54,756 nt of DNA from an uncultured Akkermansia sp. Lineage in GTDB: Bacteria > Verrucomicrobiota > Verrucomicrobiia > Verrucomicrobiales > Akkermansiaceae. Location: contig CANQAC010000001.1 in the NCBI GenBank assembly GCA_947589345.1, forward strand, positions 1 to 54,756, written 5' to 3'. The notes beneath the pieces are model-generated. The model did no database searches. It was given only the letters and a program-made list of their open reading frames with translations, and was not told the DNA's origin. How positions within the stretch are numbered: position 1 is the first letter of the stretch; each line of letters starts with the position of its first letter. This document shows, piece by piece, positions 41,861-52,857 of the stretch. The position numbers and the translations under genes are program-made.

Positions 41861-42289
41861 ATGGCAAAAGAAGTAGTCAAAACCATCAAACTGCAGATTC
41901 CTGCGGGTGCGGCTAATCCGTCGCCTCCGGTGGGACCTGCCCTTGGTCAGGCTGGTGTGAACATCATGGCCTTCTGCAAAGAGTTCAACGCAAAGACTCA
42001 GAAGCAGTCTGGTGATGTTCTCCCCGTCGTGATCACAGTGTACAAAGATAAGTCCTTCGACTTCATCACCAAAATGCCGCCGGCGGCTAATCTTCTCAAG
42101 AAAGCTGCCGGAATCTCTTCGGGATCGGGCGAACCGAATAAGAAAAAGGTCGCCAAGATTTCCAAGGAGAAACTCATGGAGGTGGTCAACACGAAGATGC
42201 CTGACCTGAATACCAAAGATCCTGAGGCTGCCGCTCGCGTCATTGCTGGACAAGCGCGACAGATGGGTATTGAGGTGGAAGGCCTGTAA
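41861..42289 (+). CDS. rplK: 50S ribosomal protein L11
   Basis: L11 forms the GTPase-associated centre with 23S rRNA and L10. The 142-residue product starts [43 protein letters not shown] and ends [29 protein letters not shown], normal throughout. It lies 59 bases after nusG and lacks a Shine-Dalgarno site. Confidence 0.98.
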   Translation: MAKEVVKTIKLQIPAGAANPSPPVGPALGQAGVNIMAFCKEFNAKTQKQSGDVLPVVITVYKDKSFDFITKMPPAANLLKKAAGISSGSGEPNKKKVAKISKEKLMEVVNTKMPDLNTKDPEAAARVIAGQARQMGIEVEGL

Positions 42290-42361
42290 AGCCCCTTTCT
42301 CTTTTCCGCAGGAGGGACAATCATCTAACCCATAACCCCGCACGTACTGCAATACATTACT

Positions 42362-43063
42362 ATGTCAACTAAACACTCCAAACGTTACACTCAAGCTTCA
42401 GGTTTGGTGGATTCCACCAAAACCTACTCGGTTGAAGAGGCTGTGGAACTCATGAAGAGTTTTCCCGCTCCCAAGTTCGATCCAACCGTCACCATTTCTT
42501 TCCATCTCACGGTTGACCCGCGTAAGTCCGACCAAATGGTTCGTGGATCTGTCGCTCTTCCACACGGCACCGGTAAAAATGTCCGCGTCATCGTCTTTGC
42601 ACAAGGCGAGGCTGCTCAGGCGGCTCTCGATGCAGGCGCCGAAAAAGTCGGCCTGGAAGATCTCATTAAAGAGGTGCAGGCCGGTTTTCTTGCATTTGAT
42701 AGCGCAATTGCCACCCCGGATGCCATGGCCCAGGTGCGCAAAATTGCCCGTGTGCTCGGACCCCGCGGCCTTATGCCCAATCCCAAGACTGGCACCGTGA
42801 CTGATGACACGGCCAAGGCTGTGCGTGAAGTGAAAGCCGGGCGTGTGGATTACAAAGTGGATAAAAATGCTAACATCTCTGCGGCTGTCGGCAAACTTTC
42901 CTTCAGTTCTGAGCAGCTTGTGGAAAACTTGCGCTCGCTGATTGCCTCCGTTGTCAAGGCTCGTCCTGCTGGTGCGAAAGGAGCCTATATTGCGGCTGCC
43001 ACAGTGACTTGCTCCATGAATCCGGGCATTGTCCTCAACACCACAGAATACGCGAAGCTCTGA
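42362..43063 (+). CDS. rplA: 50S ribosomal protein L1
   Basis: L1 forms the mobile stalk at the E site and in other bacteria represses its own operon. The 233 residues contain YSVEEAVELMKSF, PHGTGKNVRVIVFA, the hallmark LGPRGLMPNPKTGTVTDD and a normal C terminus. A GGAGGG lies about 45 bases before the ATG, too distant to act as a ribosome site. It is 72 bases after rplK. Confidence 0.98.
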   Translation: MSTKHSKRYTQASGLVDSTKTYSVEEAVELMKSFPAPKFDPTVTISFHLTVDPRKSDQMVRGSVALPHGTGKNVRVIVFAQGEAAQAALDAGAEKVGLEDLIKEVQAGFLAFDSAIATPDAMAQVRKIARVLGPRGLMPNPKTGTVTDDTAKAVREVKAGRVDYKVDKNANISAAVGKLSFSSEQLVENLRSLIASVVKARPAGAKGAYIAAATVTCSMNPGIVLNTTEYAKL

Positions 43064-43086
43064 GAACCCTAACCTCTGAAACGACT

Positions 43087-43596
43087 ATGAGTACAGAAAA
43101 GAAAGTGAATACTGACAAGGAGACAATTATCTCCCAGTTGCTTGAGAAGGTGAATGGTTCGCCGTTCCTGATTGTCATTGATTACGCTGGGGTGAGCGTA
43201 CCGGAGTTCACGGCCCTGCGTGCGTCATTGGCCGCTGGAGGTGCCTCTTGCACTGTGGCTAAAAACTCCTACATGGCCAAGGCTCTTGCCCAGGCAGGAC
43301 TCCCGGATATTTCTTCCGCTCTCAAGGGGCAGACAGCTTACGTTACCGGACAGAGTGATATCTGCGCTGCCGCTAAGGTCATCAATACCTTCTTCAAGGC
43401 CTCTAAAAAGGCCGATTATAAGACAGGTATTCTCGACGGAGCTCAGCTGACACCCGACAAGATCAGGGCGTTAGGCGAATTGCCCAGCCGTGAGGTGCTT
43501 CTCGCTACCTTGCTCGGTACCATCAACGGAGCCGGGGCTGCTCTTGCCCGAGTCATTCAGGCGCATGTCGATCAACAAGGCGGTACAACTGAGTAA
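43087..43596 (+). CDS. rplJ: 50S ribosomal protein L10
   Basis: L10 carries the L7/L12 dimers on the stalk. The 169-residue product has the usual opening domain (FLIVIDYAGVSVPEFTALRASLAAGGASCTVAKNSYMAKAL), and a C-terminal helix (REVLLATLLGTINGAGAALARVIQAHVDQQ) for L12 binding. ATG 43087 lies 23 bases after rplA; no ribosome site. The gap to rplL (166 bases) is unusually long and structured. Confidence 0.97.
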   Translation: MSTEKKVNTDKETIISQLLEKVNGSPFLIVIDYAGVSVPEFTALRASLAAGGASCTVAKNSYMAKALAQAGLPDISSALKGQTAYVTGQSDICAAAKVINTFFKASKKADYKTGILDGAQLTPDKIRALGELPSREVLLATLLGTINGAGAALARVIQAHVDQQGGTTE

Positions 43597-43631
43597 TCTG
43601 TGTCATTACCCCAAAAAAGACTTGAACAGAT

Positions 43632-43741
43632 GGCGGTGGTGTGGTATCACTTTTCGCCGCCTGAAAAAATTAGGTTCTCTGTCGGCTCTCCGGCCGGTGA
43701 GGACTGAAATGGATGGGGAGCCCCCATCCGCGACAAGAACC
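43632..43741 (+). ncRNA. Structured RNA between rplJ and rplL
   Basis: A first hairpin pairs GGCGG (43632-43636) with CCGCC (43657-43661). A second, composite fold closes with GGTTCT (43673-43678) and AGAACC (43736-43741), continues with GTCG (43681-43684) and CGAC (43731-43734), and encloses an 8-bp hairpin GGATGGGG (43711-43718)/CCCCATCC (43722-43729) plus a weak CCGG/CCGG element. It probably regulates or processes the mRNA for the multi-copy L7/L12. Confidence 0.55.
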
Positions 43742-43762
43742 AATTAAATAACACACAATACA

Positions 43763-44140
43763 ATGGCTGATATAAATACGATCGCTGAGGAACTCGGTAA
43801 ACTCACTATTCTGGAGGCTGCCGAACTCGTTAAACTGCTCGAAGAGAAGTGGGGTGTTTCCGCTGCAGCGCCTGTGGCTGCTGCAGCTCCGGGCGCTGCC
43901 GCTCCTGCTGAGGCTGCTGAGGAAAAGACCGACTTCAATGTCGAGCTTACCGATGCTGGAGCTAACAAGATTGCCGTCATTAAGGCGGTTCGTACGGTCA
44001 AGCCCGGTCTGGGCCTGGCTGATGCCAAGAAGCTTGTAGAAGGCGCTCCTGCTGTCATCCTTGAGGGTGCTTCCAAAGAGGATGCCGATAAAGCTAAGGC
44101 TGAGCTCGAGAAAGCCGGTGCTAAGGTTACTATCAAGTAA
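43763..44140 (+). CDS. rplL: 50S ribosomal protein L7/L12
   Basis: The flexible stalk protein that recruits translation factors. The 125-residue product has an N-terminal dimer domain ([24 protein letters not shown]), an Ala/Pro-rich hinge (residues 36-53), and the conserved C-terminal domain ([24 protein letters not shown] through [17 protein letters not shown]). It lies between two structured intergenic RNAs. No ribosome site precedes the ATG. Confidence 0.98.
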   Translation: MADINTIAEELGKLTILEAAELVKLLEEKWGVSAAAPVAAAAPGAAAPAEAAEEKTDFNVELTDAGANKIAVIKAVRTVKPGLGLADAKKLVEGAPAVILEGASKEDADKAKAELEKAGAKVTIK

Positions 44141-44153
44141 TCCGTCGCCTTTT

Positions 44154-44193
44154 GCGAAGGCAGGGAAGGACCGAGTCCTCCCCTGCGCTTCGC
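44154..44193 (+). terminator. Long hairpin just after rplL
   Basis: GCGAAG (44154-44159) and CAGGG (44161-44165) and GGA pair with TCC, CCCTG (44181-44185) and CTTCGC (44188-44193), with small internal bulges. No T-run follows. It could stabilise or process the rplL 3' end. Confidence 0.6.
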
Positions 44194-44265
44194 ATTCTCG
44201 GCGTATTGGGGGGTCTTGCCTCATTTCTCCTTTTTTATAAACATCTAACCTCTCCTCTATAAGAT

Positions 44266-44335
44266 CGACCCGGTGCGCGCATTCGCGTACGCGTCAAGTG
44301 CCCCGGGTCGGTTTTATTCCAACCTAAAACCGACC
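44266..44335 (+). promoter_or_regulatory. Candidate two-state attenuator before rpoB
   Basis: State 1: CGACCCGG (44266-44273) pairs with CCGGGTCG (44303-44310) and is followed by GTTTTATT, resembling a terminator. State 2: GGTCGGTTTT (44306-44315) pairs perfectly with AAAACCGACC (44326-44335). The arms overlap at 44306-44310, so only one can form at a time. A further hairpin, GCA-CCGG/CCGG-TGC (44337-44355), follows before the rpoB ATG. Confidence 0.65.
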
Positions 44336-44377
44336 TGCATCCGGGATCCGGGTGCAAAACCCAATTTCCGCTACTCC

Positions 44378-47300
44378 ATGTCCAAGCCCAAGCAAGAGCG
44401 AATTAGTTTCGGCAAGATCACTGAGGTTATCCAGCCACCGAACCTCATTGAGATACAAACCAAATCCTACGAAGAGTTTCTGCAACGTTTCACAGCTTCG
44501 GGAAAGCGGCTCAAGGTGGGGCTGCAGGCTGTGCTCGCAGAACATTTCCCGATAGAGAGTTATGATTCGCAAATCCGCTTGGAGTTTATCTCCTACGAGA
44601 TATCGCCGCCCAAAATGAGCGATTTTGCGGCAATCCGCGCCGGGGAGACGTACAGTTCTTCTCTTTACATTCGCTTTCGCCTGAAGTGCAATGATTACAC
44701 GGCTGAAGAGGACGTTTACATGGGAGAAATTCCCATGATTACTGACCGCGGCACTTTTGTCATCAATGGTGCTGAACGTGTCATCGTGGCTCAGTTGCAC
44801 CGCTCTCCGGGCATTTGTTACGAGAAAACACGCCACGCTAATGGCAAAGAGCTTTTCTCTTTCCGTATCATCCCGGATCGCGGATCATGGCTTGAGGTGC
44901 AGTTCGACACGAACGATCTCATGTACGTGTACTTGGATCGTCGTCGCCGTCGTCGCAAGTTTTTAGCAACGACCTTTTTGCGTTATCTCGGGTATGAGAC
45001 AGATCGGTCCATTGTGGAGCAGTTTTATACCATCCAGAAGCTGCGCGTAGCAGATGTCAGCGGTGATGAGCTGGAATATCTTGTGCCGTTTGAAGATGTG
45101 AAGTACAGCGAGAAGAATTCGCCGCGTCCGGCTTCGGTGATTGCTAAGGCATACGAACCGCTTAGCCTCGCTACGATTCGAAAGATGCAGGAGCTGGGCA
45201 TTAAGACGGTTGAGGTGATAGATCAGCGTGAGGATGAACTGCTGGTCAAAACCCTTAAGAAGGATCTCTCATTTGACCGTGATAGTGCACTCAAAGAAAT
45301 CTTCCGCAAGTTCCGTCCGGGGGATCCCACTTCCGTCCAACAGGCAGCGGCTGCCTTGGATAGATTGTTCCGTGAAGAGAAACGCTACGACCTCACCCGG
45401 GTAGGACGCTACAAGATCAACCAAAAACTTGGTTTGGATGTACCGGAGGATGTAAGGCTCATTCAGCCCATAGATTTCCTCACGGCGGTCAAGTATTTGT
45501 TGCGCTTGCGTCACGGTGAGGGATCTGTAGACGACATTGACCATTTGGGCAATCGACGGGTTCGTGCTGTTGGAGAGCTAATCGCTAACCAGTGCCGGGT
45601 TGGCTTTGCTCGCACCGAGCGTTTGGTGAAGGAACGCATGACTCTTTGCGACACGACGCGCAACGATCTTACCCCCAGCAAACTGATCAATCCCAAGGCG
45701 CTTAGCGCTGTGGTGCGCGATTTCTTCGGCCGCAGCCAGCTTTCCCAGTTCATGGATCAAATTAATCCGCTGGCCGAGCTGACCCACAAGCGACGTCTCT
45801 CGGCTCTTGGTCCGGGCGGCTTAAACCGAGATCGGGCTGGCCTTGAAGTGCGAGACGTTCATCCTTCGCATTACGGTCGCATTTGCCCCATTGAGACGCC
45901 TGAAGGTCCCAACATTGGCCTTATCAACTCTCTCTGCACCTACGCTCGCATTGACGAGTACGGGTTCATTGAGACACCTTTCCGAAAAGTTAAGACGATT
46001 GAGAAGAAGAATAAGAAGGGAGGAGTAGATACGGAGGTGATTATCACCAACGAGGTGGAGTATCTTTCCGCTGACAAAGAGGAGTATCACCTCATCGCTC
46101 AGGCTAATAACCCCATCGACAACGATAATGGTCACGGCCACTTTGTTAAGCCTCGAGTCACCGCTCGTGAACACGGCGAGTTCATTGAAGTGGATCCCCG
46201 GCGTGTGGAGTACATGGATGTGTCTCCCAAGCAGATCATATCTATTGCAGCTGGTCTTATTCCTTTCTTGGAACATGACGACGCTAACCGTGCCCTCATG
46301 GGTGCGAACATGCAACGCCAAGGCGTGCCGCTCATGGTCAATCAGGCTCCATTGGTGGGTACCGGCATTGAGGCCAAGTGTGCTCGCGATAGTGGTGCTG
46401 TGGTTGTTGCAGCCGGCCCCGGCATAGTAGCTTCTGCTACGGCGGAGTACATTGTGACCACCAAAGATGGTGAATTGCCGGTGGCTCCCCAGCGATGGCT
46501 GAGTGATCCGGATTGCCTCAAAACGGATCCGGAGAAAGGCATCTATGTATATCAGTTGCGCAAATTCATGCGCTCCAATGCGTCCACGTGCATCAACCAA
46601 CGCCCGATTGTGGCGCGTGGAACTAAGGTAAAGGCCGGGGACGTGTTGGCCGATGGTCCCTGCACGGATGGTGGGGAACTTGCCTTGGGACGCAATGTGC
46701 TGGTGGCTTACATGTCATGGTACGGATATAACTTCGAGGATGCGATCATCATCTCTGAGCGTTTGGTCCAGGAGGACGCCTACACTTCCATCCACATTGA
46801 GGAGTTTGAAGAGAAGGCCCGCGATACGAAGCTTGGTCCGGAGGAGATCACGCGCGACATTCCCAACGTGGGTGATGAAGCTCTCAAGAATTTGGGCAGT
46901 GATGGCGTAGTACGTATTGGTGCTGAGGTAAAGCCCGGGGATATTCTGGTCGGCAAAATTAGCCCGAAGAGTGAGACTGACCTTGCGCCGGAGGAACGTC
47001 TGCTGCGTGCTATTTTCGGCGAAAAAGCAGCAGATGTGAAAGATACGTCGTTGCGTGTACCACCTGGCACCACGGGCGTGGTCATGGATGTTCGTATCGT
47101 CCGCTCTGTGGCTCCGGGAGCTCCGGAGTTAGACTCCGAGAAAGAAGCTCAGAAACAGCGTAAAAAGGTGGATGAAGAGTACGTACGCGATAAGAAGAAT
47201 CTTATTGATTTGCTCACCAGTCGCCTCTCCGACCGGCTGCTTGGCGAGAAAATCCCGCTGGAGGTGACTCGTGTCGGTACCGGCGAGGTACTCATCCCGG

Positions 47301-48454
47301 CCAATCGCAAGATTACAAAGACGCTTCTTCATAATCTGGCTGAGCATCATGACCAGATTGATATGAATGAAAGTCCTGTTCGTAACCAAATCTTCGAAAT
47401 TATCAATGCCTACGAGCCTCGTTTCCGCGATTTGGATGAGGAACGTGACCACAAACTCGACCAAATTGAGGCAGGAGCCGAGATGGAACCGGGAGTTGTT
47501 ACCGAGGTGAAGGTATATATTGCCACTAAGCGCAAGCTCGGTGTTGGCGATAAGATGGCCGGTCGACACGGTAACAAGGGCGTCTGCTCTCGTGTGTTGC
47601 CCGTTGAGGATATGCCATACTTGGAAGATGGTACTCCGGTGGATATCATCCTTAACCCACTTGGTGTTCCGTCGCGCATGAACGTGGGGCAGGTGCTGGA
47701 AGCTCACCTGGGCGTCGCCGCTAAGGCTCTCGGCTTTAAGGTAGCTACACCAGTGTTCGACGGTATTGATGAAGCCAAGATATGGGACTATATGAGCCAG
47801 GCTAAGAAGGTTCCGGGCTTCACTTGGGTGGGTGATGGCAAGGATGGTTCCGTGGCCGGCAAGAGCCGTCTTATAGATGGATTAACCGGCGAGTATTTTC
47901 ACTACCCCGTCGTGGTCGGTTATACCTACATGCTTAAGTTGAACCACCTCGTTGCCGATAAAGTGCATGCTCGTGCCGTGGGCACTTACTCATTGGTGAC
48001 CCAGCAACCTCTGGGTGGTAAAGCTCAGCACGGTGGTCAACGATTTGGCGAAATGGAAGTGTGGGCTATTGAGGCGTACGGTGCGGCGTACACCCTGCAG
48101 GAGCTGCTCACCGTCAAATCTGACGATGTTCAGGGACGTACGCGTATCTATGAAAATATTGTACGCGGCGACAATTCCCTTGAGGCCGGTACACCGGAGT
48201 CTTTCAACGTACTCATCAAGGAAATGCAGGCGCTGTGCTTGAATGTACAGCCGCTCGAGAAGAAGTATCGTGACGGAACTCCCTCTCAGGAGGTGGATGT
48301 CTTCCAAGTGTTGGCGGATGTAGCCGATGAGGAAGAGATTCAGAAGGATGTGCAGGATTACGAAAATATGATTGAAATCCGCTTGGATGGGTCAGATTCG
48401 GAAACCAACACACCCATTGACATTCATGCCGATGAGGAAGAGTCAGCCCAATAA
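44378..48454 (+). CDS. rpoB: DNA-directed RNA polymerase subunit beta
   Basis: RpoB is the catalytic beta subunit. The 1358-residue product has all major blocks: the rifampicin region SQLSQFMDQINPLAELTHKRRLSALGPGGL (about residues 452-481, sensitive-type Ser and His kept), HPSHYGRICPIETPEGPNIGLI, the later DKMAGRHGNKGV (about 1059-1070), and the end segments GGKAQHGGQRFGEMEVWAIEAYGAAY. ATG 44378 (MSKPKQERISFGK) is right; 35 upstream in-frame codons belong to the attenuator. It ends with an acidic tail. Cotranscribed with rpoC 34 bases downstream. Confidence 0.98.
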   Translation: MSKPKQERISFGKITEVIQPPNLIEIQTKSYEEFLQRFTASGKRLKVGLQAVLAEHFPIESYDSQIRLEFISYEISPPKMSDFAAIRAGETYSSSLYIRFRLKCNDYTAEEDVYMGEIPMITDRGTFVINGAERVIVAQLHRSPGICYEKTRHANGKELFSFRIIPDRGSWLEVQFDTNDLMYVYLDRRRRRRKFLATTFLRYLGYETDRSIVEQFYTIQKLRVADVSGDELEYLVPFEDVKYSEKNSPRPASVIAKAYEPLSLATIRKMQELGIKTVEVIDQREDELLVKTLKKDLSFDRDSALKEIFRKFRPGDPTSVQQAAAALDRLFREEKRYDLTRVGRYKINQKLGLDVPEDVRLIQPIDFLTAVKYLLRLRHGEGSVDDIDHLGNRRVRAVGELIANQCRVGFARTERLVKERMTLCDTTRNDLTPSKLINPKALSAVVRDFFGRSQLSQFMDQINPLAELTHKRRLSALGPGGLNRDRAGLEVRDVHPSHYGRICPIETPEGPNIGLINSLCTYARIDEYGFIETPFRKVKTIEKKNKKGGVDTEVIITNEVEYLSADKEEYHLIAQANNPIDNDNGHGHFVKPRVTAREHGEFIEVDPRRVEYMDVSPKQIISIAAGLIPFLEHDDANRALMGANMQRQGVPLMVNQAPLVGTGIEAKCARDSGAVVVAAGPGIVASATAEYIVTTKDGELPVAPQRWLSDPDCLKTDPEKGIYVYQLRKFMRSNASTCINQRPIVARGTKVKAGDVLADGPCTDGGELALGRNVLVAYMSWYGYNFEDAIIISERLVQEDAYTSIHIEEFEEKARDTKLGPEEITRDIPNVGDEALKNLGSDGVVRIGAEVKPGDILVGKISPKSETDLAPEERLLRAIFGEKAADVKDTSLRVPPGTTGVVMDVRIVRSVAPGAPELDSEKEAQKQRKKVDEEYVRDKKNLIDLLTSRLSDRLLGEKIPLEVTRVGTGEVLIPANRKITKTLLHNLAEHHDQIDMNESPVRNQIFEIINAYEPRFRDLDEERDHKLDQIEAGAEMEPGVVTEVKVYIATKRKLGVGDKMAGRHGNKGVCSRVLPVEDMPYLEDGTPVDIILNPLGVPSRMNVGQVLEAHLGVAAKALGFKVATPVFDGIDEAKIWDYMSQAKKVPGFTWVGDGKDGSVAGKSRLIDGLTGEYFHYPVVVGYTYMLKLNHLVADKVHARAVGTYSLVTQQPLGGKAQHGGQRFGEMEVWAIEAYGAAYTLQELLTVKSDDVQGRTRIYENIVRGDNSLEAGTPESFNVLIKEMQALCLNVQPLEKKYRDGTPSQEVDVFQVLADVADEEEIQKDVQDYENMIEIRLDGSDSETNTPIDIHADEEESAQ

Positions 48455-48488
48455 TCCCTGATATCGTAACCTAAAAACCTTTACATAT

Positions 48489-51400
48489 ATGTCTCAAGCC
48501 GATATTAATACCGAGAAACCAAAAAACTTCGACCAGGTTTGCATTACCGTTGCTAGCCCGGACGATATCCGCAAGTGGTCCAACGGTGAGGTGAAGAACC
48601 CCGAGACGATCAATTACCGCACGTTCAAGCCCGAGCGCGGAGGTCTCTTCTGCGAGCGTATTTTCGGACCTACCCGTGATATGGAATGCTCTTGCGGTCG
48701 TTACAAACGCGCCAAGAATAAGGGCATGGTTTGCGACCGCTGCGGCGTGGAGGTCACTTCGTCTCGTGTGCGTCGTGAGCGCATGGGTCATATTAACTTG
48801 GCCGTACCTGTCACCCATATTTGGTTTTATAAGTGCATGCCCAGTCGTATAGGACTGATGCTTGACCTCACCGCTAAGGATCTTGAGCGTATCATCTACT
48901 ACGAAGATTACATCGTTATCGATCCTCGCGGAGTGAATGGTGTCGAGCGTGGCATGATTCTCAGTGAGGAACAGTATGAGGAAATCCAGGAAGATTACGG
49001 TGATGAAGCTCCCGAGGCTGCCATGGGAGCGGTGGCCATCCAGCGTTTGCTGGAAACGATTGATCTCGATGCCCTTATTGACCAGTTGCGGCACGAGATG
49101 GATAGGACCAACTCCAAGCAGAGCAAGCGTAAAATTGCCAAGCGCTTGCAACTTGCCCAAGGATTCCGTAGCAGCGGTTGCCACCCGGAATGGATGGTAC
49201 TCACCGTGTTGCCGGTCATTCCCCCGGATCTGCGTCCGCTTGTACCTCTGCCTGGTGGCCGTTTCGCTACCAGCGATCTGAATGACTTATACCGACGGGT
49301 TATCAATCGTAATAACCGTCTCATGGAACTCGCTTCTCTGCAAACGCCCGAGGTGATTCGTCGCAATGAGATGCGTATGTTGCAGGAAGCTGTGGATGCC
49401 TTATTTGATAACGGTCGCCACGGCCGCCACGTCACCGGTGCAGGGAATCGACCTCTCAAGTCGCTCTCTGACATGCTGAAAGGCAAGAGTGGGCGTTTCC
49501 GTCAGAACCTGCTGGGTAAGCGTGTGGACTACTCGGGTCGTTCGGTGATTGTGATTGGTCCGAACCTTAAGATGCACCAGTGCGGCCTTCCCAAAAAGAT
49601 GGCGCTCACGCTCTTTGAGCCTTTTATCATCCATCGCCTTAAGGAGCTTGGCTACGTGCATACCGTGCGATCCGCCAAGAAAATGATTGATCGCAAGGAG
49701 ACTGTGGTGTGGGATATCCTGGAAGAAGTCACCAAGGGACACCCTGTCTTCCTGAACCGCGCTCCTACGCTCCACCGACTCTCCATTCAGGCCTTCGAAC
49801 CTGTTCTCATCGAGGGTTCCGCTATCCGCTTGCATCCGTTGGTGTGTACGGGATACAACGCAGACTTCGATGGCGACCAGATGGCCGTGCATGTACCGCT
49901 TTCTGTGGAAGCTCAGTTGGAGGCGCGCTTGCTTATGCTCGCTCCCAACAACATTTTCTCGCCTGCCTCTGGTAAGCCGATCTCCACGCCCACGCAGGAC
50001 ATTATTCTGGGTGCATACTACCTCACCCATACCCGTGCGAAGATCGTGAAGGAGAATCAGGATAATCAGCACTTGCTGCCCCTCTTTGAGTCCATCTCTG
50101 AAGTGGAGTTTGCCATTGCTTCCCGCAAGATCGGCTACCACGATTGGATCCGACTTAAGAACCCTGATTATGGCAAGACGGGCAAAGAATTGGATCGCCT
50201 CTCCTTCAACCAGGAGAACGTCGATAAGAAAACCATCGTTACGACTGCCGGTCGAGTTCGTTTTAACGAAATCTGGCCCAATGAAATCGGCTACATCAAC
50301 CGCAACGTCGGTAAAAAGCAACTCGGCGAGATTATCTGGCGTTGCTACCAGACATGCGGTCAGAAACGTACGGTGGAAACTTTGGATGCCCTGAAAGCGC
50401 TCGGGTACAAGGAGGCCACACGTTCCGGTTGCTCCATCGGCATCGTGGATATGGTTGAGCCGGAGAGCAAAGACGCTCTCATAGCTGAAGCGTATGATGA
50501 GGTGACCAAGGTGACCGAACAGTATGAGGAAGGCCTGATCACGAATGGTGAGCGTTACGAAAAAGTCGTGAACATCTGGTCTGCCACGACGGATGCCATC
50601 CAGAAAGAGCTTTATACCAAGCTCGAGTACAATGATGGCTCTGCCGTTGCGAATCCTCTCTTCATGATGGTTGACTCGGGTGCGCGTGGCAATAAGGCGC
50701 AGATCAAGCAGCTCTCCGGTATGCGCGGCCTTATGGCTAAACCCTCCGGCGAGATTATCGAACGTCCCATCACTTCCAACTTCCGTGAAGGACTTTCTGT
50801 GCTGGAGTATTTCATCTCTACTCACGGTGCCCGAAAAGGTTTGGCTGATACGGCTCTGAAGACGGCTGACTCCGGCTACATGACCCGAAAGCTCGTGGAT
50901 GTAGCTCAGGATGTCATCGTGCGTGATGAGGATTGCGGTACCAACAATGGCATCGTCATGACCGCCATTTACGACGGAGAAGACGAGATAGCCACGCTTT
51001 CCTCGCGCATATATGGTCGTGTCACCTGTGATGATATCGTGGATCCTACAACCAAGGAGCTTATCGTGGCCAAGAACGAGATTATCACTGACGAAGCCGC
51101 TAAGCAGATTGAAAAAGTTGGTATCGAGAAGGTGCGCGTGCGTTCCGTCCTTACCTGCGAATTGGGCAAGGGGTGCTGCGCGAAGTGCTACGGACTGAAT
51201 CTAGCCACTGGGTTGCCGGTGAAGGTGGGTGAAGCAGTGGGCATTATCGCTGCTCAATCCATCGGTGAGCCTGGAACTCAGCTTACCATGCGCACTTTCC
51301 ACGTAGGTGGTACGGCCACTGCCACGACCAATCGTCCGGAATACGTCTCCAAGACGGCTGGTCGGGTCATCTATGATGAGAATCTGCGCGATCGCTGTGT

Positions 51401-52757
51401 CGAGGACGAAAACGGCAACAACGTTGTACTCTGCAAAAATGGCAGCGTGAAAATTTACGATGCCGAAGGCAAGGAACAGGAGGCCTACCAGCTCGCTATG
51501 GGTGCTGTGCTGCACGTCAAGGACGGTCAACAGATCAAGGCGCAGACACTTATTGCCGAGTGGGATCCCTTCGCTATTCCCGTCATCGCCGAGGTCGGAG
51601 GTACTGTGGAGTTTGAAGACATGATCGAGGGTATCACCTGCCGTACAGAGGCAGGCCACACCGAATCCGGTAAGGGTACTACAGTTATCATTGACCACCG
51701 GCAAGATCTTGCACCGCGCATTATCGTGCATACCGGTAAGGGCGATAAAGATAAGCCGCGCGTTTATTCCATCCCCACCGACGCTTATCTGGCCGTTTCC
51801 AACAGGCAGAAGATTTCTGCCGGTACGCAGATTGCCAAGACTCCCCGCAAAGTGCAGAAGACGAATGACATCACAGGTGGTCTTCCACGCGTGGCGGAGC
51901 TCTTTGAAGCGCGTCGCCCGAAGGACACCTGCGTTCTTGCGGAGATTGACGGTATTGTAGCCATTGACGATGCCATGATTCGCGGCAAGAAGGTGGTAAC
52001 TGTGTATCGCGATGCCGAGGCACGTGATGCTGCTGCCAAGTCTCGCAAACGCTCCACGAAGCTCTCTGAGAAAGACGAAAAGGATGGCATGATTTCCTAC
52101 AAGCATCTTGTCCCTATGGATCGGCATATCATCGTCCATGATGGAGACTTTGTACACGCCGGGGAACCTCTTTCCGACGGTTCTGAGGCTTCTGACGAGA
52201 TCTTGCGCATCTGCGGTAAGGAGGCTCTGCAGGAACACCTCGTCAACAAGGTGCAGCAGGTGTACCGCGTGCAGGGTGTGGAAATCAACGATAAGCATGT
52301 GGAGATCATCGTATCCCAGATGCTGCGCAAGGTTCGCGTCAAGGATCCCGGAGATACCGGGTTGCTCTGGGGTGACGAGGTGGACCGTTCCGCCTTTGTG
52401 CGCATCAACAAGGAGACCGTCGAAATGAATGGTCGCCCGGCTGAGTGTGAACCCGTGCTGCTCGGCATTACAAAGGCCTCTCTGAAGACAGATTCCTTCA
52501 TCTCCGCCGCCTCCTTCCAAGACACCACGCGAGTCCTTACCGAAGCTGCGACGCTTGGCAAGACCGACCAGCTGGAGGGCTTCAAAGAGAACGTTATTCT
52601 GGGGCATCTCATTCCCGCCGGCACAGGTTTTGACAAGTACCGCAACATTGTTGTGGAACCCGCGCCGGGGGCCACTCCCATCCCTCGTGCTTCCTACGAT
52701 GTCGATGAGGACGTGGCGCCGTCGGATGACACCATCTCTGTTGGCTCCGAGGACTGA
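48489..52757 (+). CDS. rpoC: DNA-directed RNA polymerase subunit beta'
   Basis: RpoC completes the active site with RpoB. The 1422-residue product has the N-terminal zinc ribbon (Cys67, Cys69, Cys82, Cys85), the catalytic NADFDGDQM loop (457-465), the bridge/trigger regions ([20 protein letters not shown]), and the second zinc cluster ([13 protein letters not shown] near 890). It ends in a short acidic tail. No large lineage insertions were noticed beyond the normal bacterial length. The upstream bases (cctttacatat) lack a ribosome site. A strong terminator follows. Confidence 0.98.
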   Translation: MSQADINTEKPKNFDQVCITVASPDDIRKWSNGEVKNPETINYRTFKPERGGLFCERIFGPTRDMECSCGRYKRAKNKGMVCDRCGVEVTSSRVRRERMGHINLAVPVTHIWFYKCMPSRIGLMLDLTAKDLERIIYYEDYIVIDPRGVNGVERGMILSEEQYEEIQEDYGDEAPEAAMGAVAIQRLLETIDLDALIDQLRHEMDRTNSKQSKRKIAKRLQLAQGFRSSGCHPEWMVLTVLPVIPPDLRPLVPLPGGRFATSDLNDLYRRVINRNNRLMELASLQTPEVIRRNEMRMLQEAVDALFDNGRHGRHVTGAGNRPLKSLSDMLKGKSGRFRQNLLGKRVDYSGRSVIVIGPNLKMHQCGLPKKMALTLFEPFIIHRLKELGYVHTVRSAKKMIDRKETVVWDILEEVTKGHPVFLNRAPTLHRLSIQAFEPVLIEGSAIRLHPLVCTGYNADFDGDQMAVHVPLSVEAQLEARLLMLAPNNIFSPASGKPISTPTQDIILGAYYLTHTRAKIVKENQDNQHLLPLFESISEVEFAIASRKIGYHDWIRLKNPDYGKTGKELDRLSFNQENVDKKTIVTTAGRVRFNEIWPNEIGYINRNVGKKQLGEIIWRCYQTCGQKRTVETLDALKALGYKEATRSGCSIGIVDMVEPESKDALIAEAYDEVTKVTEQYEEGLITNGERYEKVVNIWSATTDAIQKELYTKLEYNDGSAVANPLFMMVDSGARGNKAQIKQLSGMRGLMAKPSGEIIERPITSNFREGLSVLEYFISTHGARKGLADTALKTADSGYMTRKLVDVAQDVIVRDEDCGTNNGIVMTAIYDGEDEIATLSSRIYGRVTCDDIVDPTTKELIVAKNEIITDEAAKQIEKVGIEKVRVRSVLTCELGKGCCAKCYGLNLATGLPVKVGEAVGIIAAQSIGEPGTQLTMRTFHVGGTATATTNRPEYVSKTAGRVIYDENLRDRCVEDENGNNVVLCKNGSVKIYDAEGKEQEAYQLAMGAVLHVKDGQQIKAQTLIAEWDPFAIPVIAEVGGTVEFEDMIEGITCRTEAGHTESGKGTTVIIDHRQDLAPRIIVHTGKGDKDKPRVYSIPTDAYLAVSNRQKISAGTQIAKTPRKVQKTNDITGGLPRVAELFEARRPKDTCVLAEIDGIVAIDDAMIRGKKVVTVYRDAEARDAAAKSRKRSTKLSEKDEKDGMISYKHLVPMDRHIIVHDGDFVHAGEPLSDGSEASDEILRICGKEALQEHLVNKVQQVYRVQGVEINDKHVEIIVSQMLRKVRVKDPGDTGLLWGDEVDRSAFVRINKETVEMNGRPAECEPVLLGITKASLKTDSFISAASFQDTTRVLTEAATLGKTDQLEGFKENVILGHLIPAGTGFDKYRNIVVEPAPGATPIPRASYDVDEDVAPSDDTISVGSED

Positions 52758-52781
52758 TCCTCACCTCTTCAGTTGCTTTTC

Positions 52782-52818
52782 GCCCGCTTTCCTACCATGG
52801 AGAGCGGGCCTTTTTTTT
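52782..52818 (+). terminator. Intrinsic terminator after rpoC
   Basis: GCCCGCT (52782-52788) pairs with AGCGGGC (52803-52809), with inner TCC/GGA, followed by eight T. It closes the tuf-to-rpoC unit. Confidence 0.93.
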
Positions 52819-52857
52819 CTTGCCTTTTAAAGAGTGCCTGATAGTATCGGAGAGGAA

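Noticed and set aside
44273-44377. N-terminal extension of RpoB by 35 codons
   Set aside because: These bases form the attenuator hairpins, the start would be GTG, and RpoB homologues begin near ATG 44378.
49401-52607. Two long antisense frames (over 460 codons each) opposite rpoC
   Set aside because: They mirror the codon bias of rpoC, have no promoter, and encode low-complexity shadow protein with no known motif.
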